Of a stretch of DNA of 23,318 nt, positions 1 through 6,832 are shown piece after piece; position 1 is the first letter of the stretch, and each line of letters opens with the position of its first letter. The notes below the pieces were generated by a model. It was not told where the DNA came from, did not search any database, and was given only the letters and a program-made list of their open reading frames with translations. The translations under genes and the position numbers were made by a program. The stretch is from UBA1227 sp045629305 (lineage in GTDB: Bacteria; Bacillota; Clostridia; Oscillospirales; Acutalibacteraceae), in assembly GCA_045629305.1 (NCBI GenBank), contig JAZQQZ010000012.1:1-23318 (forward strand), given 5' to 3'.

Positions 1-1071
1 AACTGGGTGGATAGCATAGCGAACGGTTGCACCGTTTGCTGTGAGCTTGTCAGCGAGCTGCTTAACGTTTGCCTGAGCCTGAGCGAGAGCCATACCATAA
101 CCTGGTACGATGATAACGTCTTTAGCGTTCTTGAGAATAGAGCCAACATCGGCTTTTTTCTCAGCAGCTGGAGCCTCTTGTGGCTCTTCTGCCTTCTTCT
201 CGGCTGCAGGAGCTGCCTTCTTAGCAGGAGCAGCTGTCTTGCCGAGGAGAATATCCATAAGGCTTCTGTTCATTGCCTTACACATAATCTGTGTAAGGAT
301 GAGGCCAGAAGCACCTACGATGCCGCCGACAGCAACGAGAAGTACGTCGCCGATAGCAAGGCCGGCGATTGAACCTGCAACTCCTGAGAAGGAGTTGAGG
401 AGTGAAATTGTAATAGGCATGTCGGCGCCACCAACTCTGATAGAGAAGAGGAGACCGAACGCACATGAGAGTACAAGTGCAGCGATTACAAATGGAACAA
501 GTGGTTTACAGAAAATTGCTACAACGCAAAGGGCGAGGGAACCGAAGAGTGAAATCATTGTAAGTGGGCTATGTCCTGGAAGGATAACCGGCTTAGATTT
601 CATAATTCCCTGAAGTTTTGCAGCGGCAACAAGAGAACCAACAAGCGTAACTATACCTACAACAAGTGCAAGCATACCGGTGAAAAGACCGAAACCATTT
701 GCATCAGCATCAGTGAGAAGTGTAAGCGCTGCAACGAAAGCTGAAGCACCACCGCCGAAACCGTTAAGAAGAGCAACAGTCTGCGGCATCTGAATCATTT
801 TAACCTTCACTGCAATAAAGGCACCAATTGCGGAACCGATAAGCATTGCAATGATGATTACAACAAGTGCTGTGAGAACGTCGTCACCGAATACGTTGTA
901 CTGAAGCATAGTGAGCACGATGGCTGCTGCCATACATACAGCTGAAATGCTATTACCAGAATAAGCTTTTTCAACCTTGCTCATGAGATAGATGCCGAGG
1001 AGTACACCGAGTACAAGAACGGCACTAAGGATGTAATAAAGTGTATCTGGAATAAGAGAAGTAGGGGTCAT
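1..1071 (-). CDS. pntB: NAD(P) transhydrogenase subunit beta, 3' end beyond the window
   Basis: Subunit beta of the proton-translocating transhydrogenase, which moves hydride from NADH to NADP+ using the proton gradient. The 357 codons seen start at ATG 1071-1069 and remain open at base 1. The N-terminal part is a run of membrane helices (domain II). Residues around 265-276 read ILTQIMCKAMNR, a hallmark of the family before domain III. The NADP-binding domain III follows, ending at the window edge in a stretch reading YAIHPV. About 100 residues of domain III are missing, judged from the usual length near 460. Between domains II and III (about residues 277-308) lies an Ala/Lys/Pro/Glu-rich linker that is not typical of the family. 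The start overlaps the pntAB stop by one base (TAATG), so the two are probably translationally coupled. Confidence 0.95.
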   Translation of the reverse strand, partial: MTPTSLIPDTLYYILSAVLVLGVLLGIYLMSKVEKAYSGNSISAVCMAAAIVLTMLQYNVFGDDVLTALVVIIIAMLIGSAIGAFIAVKVKMIQMPQTVALLNGFGGGASAFVAALTLLTDADANGFGLFTGMLALVVGIVTLVGSLVAAAKLQGIMKSKPVILPGHSPLTMISLFGSLALCVVAIFCKPLVPFVIAALVLSCAFGLLFSIRVGGADMPITISLLNSFSGVAGSIAGLAIGDVLLVAVGGIVGASGLILTQIMCKAMNRSLMDILLGKTAAPAKKAAPAAEKKAEEPQEAPAAEKKADVGSILKNAKDVIIVPGYGMALAQAQANVKQLADKLTANGATVRYAIHPV

Positions 1072-1376
1072 TATTTGTTACCTCCCTTATCTTTTTTCTT
1101 GAACATTTTAAGCATACGGCCTGTAACGCCAAATCCACCTACAACATTTATCATTGCAAGGATGATAGCGAGTGCACCGAATACATATCCAAGGATAGGG
1201 TCGTCTGCGCGTACCGCGAGGACGGTTGAAGAAATTGCACCAAGTACTGTAACACCTGAGAGGGCATTCATGCCTGACATAAGAGGTGTGTGAAGGAGAC
1301 TTGGTACGTTGTTAATGAGTTTGTAGCCGACTACCATGGATACAAGGAAAACGACTACGAGAACGATTTCATTCAT
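1071..1376 (-). CDS. pntAB: NAD(P) transhydrogenase subunit alpha part 2 (membrane)
   Basis: Small membrane part of the transhydrogenase alpha subunit, which forms the proton channel together with the beta subunit. The 101 residues hold about three hydrophobic helices (near 3-20, 35-53 and 60-83), and the family signature PLMSGMNALSG sits at residues 31-41. The C-terminus is basic (MFKKKDKGGNK), expected for a cytoplasmic end. The length matches stand-alone alpha-2 subunits of species that split alpha into two genes. A Shine-Dalgarno AAGGAG lies about 10 bases before the ATG; a second ATG four bases later is out of frame. It lies between pntAA (79 bases upstream, with a hairpin in the gap) and pntB (one-base overlap). 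Confidence 0.94.
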   Translation of the reverse strand: MNEIVLVVVFLVSMVVGYKLINNVPSLLHTPLMSGMNALSGVTVLGAISSTVLAVRADDPILGYVFGALAIILAMINVVGGFGVTGRMLKMFKKKDKGGNK

Positions 1377-1403
1377 AGAACAATACTCCTTATTCTAATA
1401 GAA

Positions 1404-1433
1404 AGCGCGGCCCCAAATTGATGAAGCCGCGCT
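1404..1433 (-). other. GC-rich hairpin between pntAA and pntAB
   Basis: Perfect 8-bp inverted repeat AGCGCGGC / GCCGCGCT with a 14-base loop, in the 79-base gap between the pntAA stop and the pntAB start. In the direction of transcription (minus) it is followed by only three T residues, so it is a poor full terminator. It more likely acts as a partial attenuator or as an mRNA processing or stability hairpin that sets the ratio of soluble to membrane subunits. On the plus strand a run of five T follows, so weak termination of antisense transcripts is also possible. Confidence 0.6.
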
Positions 1434-1455
1434 ATTTTTACGCGAAGGTTATGGA

Positions 1456-2613
1456 TTAAAGGCCCATTGCCTCAAGAGCACCAGCGTGAACAATCTTACC
1501 GTCGATTGTTGTAAGTGCAGACTTGATGATTTCGTCTTCCATATCAAGAGCGATTTCGCCGTCCTTAGTCATGAACTTAACGAGTTCAAGCATGTTATTA
1601 GCGAACATCCATGTTGAAGATGTTGGAAGGATACCAGGAATGTTCTTTGTACCGATGATTGTAACACCGTGCTTCTGCTCGATGCCGCCCTTAGGTGTGA
1701 TTTCACAGTTACCACCCTGGTCGATAGCGATATCAACGATAACTGAACCTGGCTTCATTGACTTAACCATCTCTTCTGTGAGAAGGATAGGAGCAAGCTT
1801 ACCAGGAATAAGTGATGAACAGAAGATGATGTCCATTTCAGGAACATACTTAGCAAGAACTTCCTGCTCGTGCTTAAGAACATCGTCAGGAAGACGAAGA
1901 GCATATCCGCCAGGACCTACAGCGAGTTCTGCAGGAACTTCTACGTCGATAAGCTTAGCACCGCAAGCCTGAACGCTCTCCTGTCCCATAGGACGGATAT
2001 CAGCACCATATGTCTGAGCGCCGAGTGACTTAGCTGTAGCGAGAGCACGCATACCAGCAACGCCAACACCAAGAACAAGAGCCTTAGCAGGCTTGATCTG
2101 GCCAGCAGCACACATGATGTTAGGAATGAACCAAGGAAGTCTATCAGCAGCCATAATCATGCCCTTGTAACCAGCGCATGTTGACATTGATGAAAGAGCA
2201 TCCATTGACTGAGCTCTAGAAATACGTGGAATACCATCAAGTGTTACGGAGATAACACCTTTAGCTGCCATATCCTTAACCATCTGATGGTTAACTGGAG
2301 ATGCAGGATGGATGAATGTGATGAGGTACTGACCTTCATGCATCATTTCGATTTCGTGCTTACCCTTAGCTTCGTTAAAGAGAGGCTCTTTAACCTTAAG
2401 GATAACACTAGCTTTAGCATAGAGATCCTCAACGTCGTCAACGATCTCAGCACCAGCTGCAACATAGTCAGCGTCTGGATAGAAAGCACCAGCGCCAGCG
2501 TCTTTTTCAACTAATACCTTAGCACCAAGAGCTACGTACTCTTTGACTGTTTCAGGAGTAGCTGATACACGATCTTCCTCGTGCATAATTTCTTTTGGGA
2601 TACCGATAATCAT
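1456..2613 (-). CDS. pntAA: NAD(P) transhydrogenase subunit alpha part 1 (NAD-binding)
   Basis: NAD(H)-binding domain I of the transhydrogenase, a peripheral cytoplasmic subunit. The 385 residues begin MIIGIPKE, shared with the alanine dehydrogenase/PNT family. The N-terminal half (about 4-140) includes IHPASP (101-106) and QSMDALSSM (135-143). The Rossmann half has GVGVAG at 182-187 and GADIRP at 203-208, the acidic residue typical of NAD binding. Alanine dehydrogenase is the main alternative, but the adjacent pntAB and pntB settle the call. The start has a GGAGGT ribosome site 9 bases upstream. It is the first gene of the minus-strand operon, read from the promoter at 2653-2681. Confidence 0.95.
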   Translation of the reverse strand: MIIGIPKEIMHEEDRVSATPETVKEYVALGAKVLVEKDAGAGAFYPDADYVAAGAEIVDDVEDLYAKASVILKVKEPLFNEAKGKHEIEMMHEGQYLITFIHPASPVNHQMVKDMAAKGVISVTLDGIPRISRAQSMDALSSMSTCAGYKGMIMAADRLPWFIPNIMCAAGQIKPAKALVLGVGVAGMRALATAKSLGAQTYGADIRPMGQESVQACGAKLIDVEVPAELAVGPGGYALRLPDDVLKHEQEVLAKYVPEMDIIFCSSLIPGKLAPILLTEEMVKSMKPGSVIVDIAIDQGGNCEITPKGGIEQKHGVTIIGTKNIPGILPTSSTWMFANNMLELVKFMTKDGEIALDMEDEIIKSALTTIDGKIVHAGALEAMGL

Positions 2614-2652
2614 GGTAATCTAACCTCCAATTTTCTTAATATGCCGTCGTAA

Positions 2653-2681
2653 AGTATAACACTAATTGAATATCATTTCAC
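2653..2681 (-). promoter_or_regulatory. promoter of the pntAA-pntAB-pntB operon
   Basis: On the minus strand, GTGAAA (2681-2676) and TATACT (2658-2653) are separated by exactly 17 bases. They match the sigma-A consensus at 4/6 and 5/6 positions. The predicted start lies near 2646, about 33 bases before the pntAA ATG. Assigned by eye. Confidence 0.55.
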
Positions 2682-2777
2682 TATACAAATTTAACATATT
2701 TTCACGCGTATTTTTTATATATAGTTTCATTTTATATGATGGAATAAGCGGGGCGAGTGTGTTATCATATATGTGCT

Positions 2778-2783
2778 TATAAT
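2778..2783 (+). promoter_or_regulatory. -10 box of the SCP2/aminotransferase/transketolase operon
   Basis: A perfect TATAAT sits 27 bases before the TTG start at 2811, with no convincing -35 at 16-18 bases upstream (GAGTGT at 17). A weak -35 together with the very strong coding and ribosome-site signals of the operon suggests help from an activator or another regulatory element. The 197-base divergent gap 2614-2810 otherwise shows only AT-rich sequence. Confidence 0.4.
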
Positions 2784-2810
2784 TTTTAACTTTTAAAGGA
2801 GGAAAAAACT

Positions 2811-3575
2811 TTGAAAGATCCAAGAGCAATGGCATTTTGTAATGCCTACGGTGTTCTCGCAGCACTTGAAAACCTCTGTGAAATGGATGATGACGCAAAG
2901 AAGATCTGCCAGAAGCTTAAGGCTCCTGTAGCTCTCTGCTTCGATGTTAAGGATGGTCCTTGCATCACACTCAGCTTCACAAATGATGGTTGTAAGTTTA
3001 TCGAAGGCGATGCAGAATGCACATGTAAGATGTCATTCACATCTCCAGAGGCATTTAACAACCTCATTGATAATTCTAAGCCAGGCATTCCAACTAAGAA
3101 CCCAGTACAGGTTCTTACATTCTTGCTTGGTCCTTTCACAAAGCTCACGAACTTACTCGTTAAGTATCTTAGAGCTTCTGATGAAGACCTTAAGAATAAG
3201 GATTTCTTTGAGAAGTCAACAATTCTTACAATGTACGTAATTGGTGGCGCTATCTGTGCACTCGGAAACACAGATGAAATCTCTAAGCTTTCTGCTTCTT
3301 ACATCGTTGATGGTGATGTTCAGATGGGCATTACAGACAAGGTATACGTAACAATTAAGGCTCGTAACCATGTTCTTTCAATCGAGAAGAAGAAACCAGA
3401 GAATCCACGCGCAATCATGGAATTCAATTCAATCGAACTTGCTAACGGTTTGTTCAACGGTACAGCATCTACAATGGGCGAACTTTGCGCAGGTAACATC
3501 TACATGAGCGGTATGATTAACATGCTTGATAACATCAACCGCATTCTTGATAGAGTTTCAATTTATCTTGCATAA
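2811..3575 (+). CDS. SCP2-like (sterol carrier protein 2 fold) two-repeat protein
   Basis: Protein of 254 residues without signal peptide or clear membrane segment, so probably cytoplasmic. Two successive stretches look like SCP2-fold lipid-binding units. One is at about 37-120, with VKDGPCITLSFTNDGCKF followed by a TSPEAFNNLI helix start; the other is at about 160-254, ending in a GNIYMSGMINMLDNI pattern. SCP2 domains bind hydrophobic ligands; the ligand here is unknown. Ten cysteines are present, including CTC at 70-72. The start is TTG: AAGGAGG at 2796-2802 is 8 bases before it, while the first ATG (2829) is too far away. First gene of a five-gene operon, 15 bases before the aminotransferase. 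It resembles the last operon gene (6833-7630) in layout and C-terminal pattern. The fold is a by-eye call; the function is unassigned. Confidence 0.75.
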   Translation: MKDPRAMAFCNAYGVLAALENLCEMDDDAKKICQKLKAPVALCFDVKDGPCITLSFTNDGCKFIEGDAECTCKMSFTSPEAFNNLIDNSKPGIPTKNPVQVLTFLLGPFTKLTNLLVKYLRASDEDLKNKDFFEKSTILTMYVIGGAICALGNTDEISKLSASYIVDGDVQMGITDKVYVTIKARNHVLSIEKKKPENPRAIMEFNSIELANGLFNGTASTMGELCAGNIYMSGMINMLDNINRILDRVSIYLA

Positions 3576-3590
3576 GGAGGGGAACAGATA

Positions 3591-4865
3591 ATGAGTAAAT
3601 ATCCAGAATATTCACATGTTGAATCTAAAAAATGGTTTGATAGAGCACTCGCAGCTGTTCCATCAGGCGTTTATGGCCACCTCGGCCCATCAGAAGGACT
3701 TTTCCTTCCAATCACAAAGTGGCCACTTATGTGCGACCACGCTAAGGGCACATATTTCTGGGATGTAGACGGTAACCGTTACATCGACTACATGTGCGCT
3801 TATGGTCCTAACGTTCTTGGTTACTGCGATGACGACGTTGACGCAGCAGCTATTGAGCAGCTTAAGAAGGGCAACTGCACAACATCTGTATCTTACAAGA
3901 TGGTTGAGTGTGCTGAGCTCCTTAAGGACACAGTTAACTGTGCAGACTGGGCATTCTTCATGAAGAATGGTTCAGATGCTACAACATTCTCAGTAATGTG
4001 CGCTCGTGCACATACAGGTAAGAAGAAGATTGTATTCTTCAAGGGTTACTATCATGGTGACTTCCAGTGGGCTCAGAAGGCTGACTATCCTGGTATCCTT
4101 CCAGAAGAAGTTGCTAACAACGTTGTTATTCCTTGGTTCGACATGGAAGCTCTTCAGAGAGTTTACGATGAGAACAATGGTGACGTTGCAGCAATCATTG
4201 CACAGCCATATGACCACGGTAACTTCTATGACAACGTATGCGCTACTAAGGAGCAGTGGGCTGCAGTTCGTAAGTTCTGCGATGATCACGGTATGCTTCT
4301 TATTATCGATGACGTACGTGTTGGTTTCCGTCTTGACCTCGCTGGTTCTGACCATTACTACGGATTCAAGGCTGACCTTATCTGCTTCTGCAAGGCTCTT
4401 GCAAACGGATATAACATGTCTTGCGTATGCGGTCAGGAACACATGAAGTCAACAGCTTCATCAGTTGTATACACAGGTTCTTACTGGCTTTCAGCTGAGC
4501 CATTTGCAGCATGTATTGCATGTATCAACAAGATGAAGAGACTTGATACACCTACAATGTTCCGTCAGAAGGGCACAAAGCTCCTCGATGGTCTTGTAGC
4601 AGCAGGTAAAGAGCATAACATCAATCTCGTTACATCTGGTGAGCCAGCTCTCTTCTATTTCAGAATTGCTAACGATGATAACCTTATGCTTCACCAGGAG
4701 TGGATTGCTGAGTGCGTAAGCCGTGGTATCTTCTTCGCATCACACCACAACCACTTCATCAACGCTTCATTGACAGATGAGGATATCGACTACACAATCG
4801 ACGTAGCAAACGATGCATTCTCAGTTGTTGCTGAGCGTCATCCAGACCTTGGTCTTATTAAATAA
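3591..4865 (+). CDS. class III PLP aminotransferase, glutamate-1-semialdehyde aminomutase-like
   Basis: PLP enzyme of fold type I, 424 residues, close to the usual length of glutamate-1-semialdehyde aminomutases and related class III aminotransferases. Visible motifs in order: WDVDGNRYIDY (57-67), NGSDA phosphate-binding turn (126-130), YHG that stacks on PLP (154-156), IIDD with Asp240 for the pyridine nitrogen (238-241), and the Schiff-base Lys268 in CKALANGY. The usual Asp-Glu pair is Asp-Asp here (240-241). No heme-pathway gene is nearby, so tetrapyrrole synthesis is unlikely; the neighbours are a split transketolase and two SCP2-like proteins. Most likely it aminates a ketone or aldehyde made by the transketolase, or the reverse. 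It starts after an AAGGAGG site; 15 bases from the upstream stop. Confidence 0.9.
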   Translation: MSKYPEYSHVESKKWFDRALAAVPSGVYGHLGPSEGLFLPITKWPLMCDHAKGTYFWDVDGNRYIDYMCAYGPNVLGYCDDDVDAAAIEQLKKGNCTTSVSYKMVECAELLKDTVNCADWAFFMKNGSDATTFSVMCARAHTGKKKIVFFKGYYHGDFQWAQKADYPGILPEEVANNVVIPWFDMEALQRVYDENNGDVAAIIAQPYDHGNFYDNVCATKEQWAAVRKFCDDHGMLLIIDDVRVGFRLDLAGSDHYYGFKADLICFCKALANGYNMSCVCGQEHMKSTASSVVYTGSYWLSAEPFAACIACINKMKRLDTPTMFRQKGTKLLDGLVAAGKEHNINLVTSGEPALFYFRIANDDNLMLHQEWIAECVSRGIFFASHHNHFINASLTDEDIDYTIDVANDAFSVVAERHPDLGLIK

Positions 4866-4871
4866 GGAAAT

Positions 4872-4889
4872 AATCAATTTCAATTGATT
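4872..4889 (+). repeat. short inverted repeat before transketolase N subunit
   Basis: AATCAATT and AATTGATT, separated by two bases, lie in the 40-base gap between the aminotransferase stop and the transketolase ATG. It is AT-rich and weak, too poor to terminate. It may mark an mRNA processing point or be chance. Confidence 0.35.
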
Positions 4890-4905
4890 GAAAGGGGATA
4901 TATAA

Positions 4906-5799
4906 ATGCCAGCTAATTACAAGCCTTTTGATAAGGCTGAATGGCTCCGCCTTGAGAAAAAAGCTCACGAACTTCGTCAGCTTACTCTTAAGACAGCTAT
5001 GTGGGGCGGATCAGGACATATTGGTGGCGCAATGTCTGCTATGGATGCTATGACAATTCTTTATCATAGATTCATGAAGCTTGATCCACACAATCCAAAT
5101 TATGAAGATAGAGACCGTTTCGTTCTTTCAAAGGGTCACGCAGCAGTAGGTTATGCTCCTGTACTCGTTGACTACGGCTTTATGCCAATCGAAGAACTCC
5201 AGATCTTTAACCTTACAGGTGCTAAAATCGGTATGCACCTTGACTCAAATAAGGTAAAGGGCGTTGATTTCTCAACAGGCTCTCTTGGACACGGAATTTC
5301 ACTCGGTGTTGGCGCTGCTCTTGCTGCAAAGCTTAAGGGCAAGGATTACATGACATATGTAATCTGCGGCGACGGCGAAATGAACGAAGGTTCAAACTGG
5401 GAAGCTATCATGAGCGCAGCTCAGTTCAAGCTTTCTAACCTTGTTGTTATGGTTGATAACAACAAGTGCATGATTGATGGTCGTGTTGCTGATGAGATGA
5501 ACATCGAACCAATCGATAAGAAGTTCAAGGCATTCAATTTCAACGTATATCGTATTGATGGCCATGACTTCTCACAGCTCAACATTGCTATTGAAAAGGC
5601 TATTGAGAATTCTAAGAATGGTGACAAGCCAACAGCAATTATCCTTGATACATTCAAGGGTGAAGGCGTTGACTTCATGAAGGATAACTACCTCTGGCAC
5701 TATGGCTCACTTGATGATGCTAAGGCTAAGGCAGCCTTCGATTCTCTTGATAAGTATTATGCAGAGCGTTGCGCTCGTGCTGAAAAGGAGGGCAAATAA
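4906..5799 (+). CDS. transketolase-like enzyme, N-terminal (TPP-binding) subunit
   Basis: Thiamine diphosphate-binding half of a split transketolase, 297 residues, the usual length for the N subunit in archaea and many Clostridia. Seen: GHIGG (37-41), SKGHAAVGYAP (75-85), His111 at the place of the GHPE motif, STGSLGHGIS (123-132), and the TPP/metal motif GDGEMNEGSNWEA (155-167) ending at NNK (185-187). All the cofactor-binding landmarks are therefore intact. The usual LQIDG after the metal ligand is CMIDG here. Works with the C subunit encoded two bases downstream. The pair could be a housekeeping transketolase for the pentose phosphate pathway, but operon company and changes in the C subunit argue for a special substrate. 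A ribosome site AAAGGGG lies 8-9 bases before the ATG. Confidence 0.93.
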   Translation: MPANYKPFDKAEWLRLEKKAHELRQLTLKTAMWGGSGHIGGAMSAMDAMTILYHRFMKLDPHNPNYEDRDRFVLSKGHAAVGYAPVLVDYGFMPIEELQIFNLTGAKIGMHLDSNKVKGVDFSTGSLGHGISLGVGAALAAKLKGKDYMTYVICGDGEMNEGSNWEAIMSAAQFKLSNLVVMVDNNKCMIDGRVADEMNIEPIDKKFKAFNFNVYRIDGHDFSQLNIAIEKAIENSKNGDKPTAIILDTFKGEGVDFMKDNYLWHYGSLDDAKAKAAFDSLDKYYAERCARAEKEGK

Positions 5800-5801
5800 T
5801 C

Positions 5802-6815
5802 ATGGGTGGTATGGTATATACTTCTATCGAAGCTGAGAGACTTACTACAGCTGAGTACTATGGTAAGGCACTCCACGATTTAGGCGAAGAGCATCCAGAA
5901 GTTATTGCTCTTACAGCTGACCTTGCTAAGTCTACAAAGATTGCTCCTTTCACAAAGGCATTCCCAGAGAGACTTATCAACTGTGGTATCGCTGAGCAGA
6001 ACATGTTCGGTATCGCTGCAGGTCTTGCAAAGAACGGTTTCGTTCCTTATGCATCAACATTCTCAATCTTCGCTGCTGCTCGTTCTCTTGATCAGATTCA
6101 TACAGATATCTGCTATCAGAACGTTCCTGTAAAGATTCTTGCATCTCATGCAGGTACATCTTTCGGTCAGGCTGGTTCAACTCACCACGCTATCATCGAC
6201 CTTGCAGTAGCAAGATCACTTCCTCATATGACAGTTATGTGCCCAGCAGATGGTGCTGAGGCATACAAGCTTGTTAAAGCTTCATATGACATTCCTGGTC
6301 CTGTTTACATTCGTATCAACCGTGGATTTGACGCAGTTGTATATGAGGGCGGCCCAGATTCAGTTAATTTCGTTTGGGATAAGGCTGATCAGCTTAAAGA
6401 CGGTAACGATGCTACAATCATCGGTATCGGTGCTGGCGTTTATCAGTCACTCCAGGCAGCTAACATCTTGAAGTCAGACCTTGGCGTTGAGGCTCGTGTA
6501 CTTAACATGCATACACTTAAGCCAATCGACAAGGAAGCTATCAAGAAGGCAATCGACGAGACAGGTTGCATCGTAACAGTAGAAGACCACGTTATCCAGG
6601 GCGGTCTTGGTTCAGCAGTTGCTGAGGTTATCGCTGAGTACGGTAAGCCATGTCAACTCAAGATGCTTGGTCACGACAATAACTTCTCAACAATCGGTCT
6701 TCAGGAAGACTTGCTCACAATTGCTGGTATCGACGCTAATGGCGTTGCTGCTGCAACAGCTAAGCTCCTCGGTAAGACAATTACTGGTAATACCGATTGG
6801 TCAGATGAATATTAA
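5802..6815 (+). CDS. transketolase-like enzyme, C-terminal subunit with altered acceptor site
   Basis: Second half of the split transketolase, 337 residues: pyrimidine-binding domain followed by the C-terminal transketolase domain. Catalytic Glu65 in GIAEQN corresponds to E. coli Glu411. Asp40 and Ser44 in ADLAKS match Asp381/Ser385; His116 and His128 (STHH) match His461/His473. Two substrate residues differ: Ala17 at the Arg358 position (phosphate contact) and Ala124, in GQAG instead of GEDG, at the Asp469 position (acceptor hydroxyl contact). The spacings between these landmarks equal those of E. coli without gaps. ATG 5802 has AAGGAGG 10 bases upstream, whereas the in-frame ATG at 5811 is too far. 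Only two bases separate it from the N subunit, so the subunits are translated together. Family is certain, substrate unknown. Confidence 0.92.
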   Translation: MGGMVYTSIEAERLTTAEYYGKALHDLGEEHPEVIALTADLAKSTKIAPFTKAFPERLINCGIAEQNMFGIAAGLAKNGFVPYASTFSIFAAARSLDQIHTDICYQNVPVKILASHAGTSFGQAGSTHHAIIDLAVARSLPHMTVMCPADGAEAYKLVKASYDIPGPVYIRINRGFDAVVYEGGPDSVNFVWDKADQLKDGNDATIIGIGAGVYQSLQAANILKSDLGVEARVLNMHTLKPIDKEAIKKAIDETGCIVTVEDHVIQGGLGSAVAEVIAEYGKPCQLKMLGHDNNFSTIGLQEDLLTIAGIDANGVAAATAKLLGKTITGNTDWSDEY

Positions 6816-6832
6816 TAAGGAGGAAAAGAATT

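Noticed and set aside
7..613. Two plus-strand open frames at the left edge
   Set aside because: They are antisense to pntB, which shows clear conserved motifs on the minus strand.
1456..2613. Alanine dehydrogenase
   Set aside because: Same superfamily, but the adjacent pntAB and pntB identify the gene as the transhydrogenase alpha-1 subunit.
2811..4865. Heme pathway assignment for the aminotransferase (hemL)
   Set aside because: No other tetrapyrrole gene is near, the Asp-Glu pair is changed to Asp-Asp, and the operon partners do not fit. Called GSA-aminomutase-like only.
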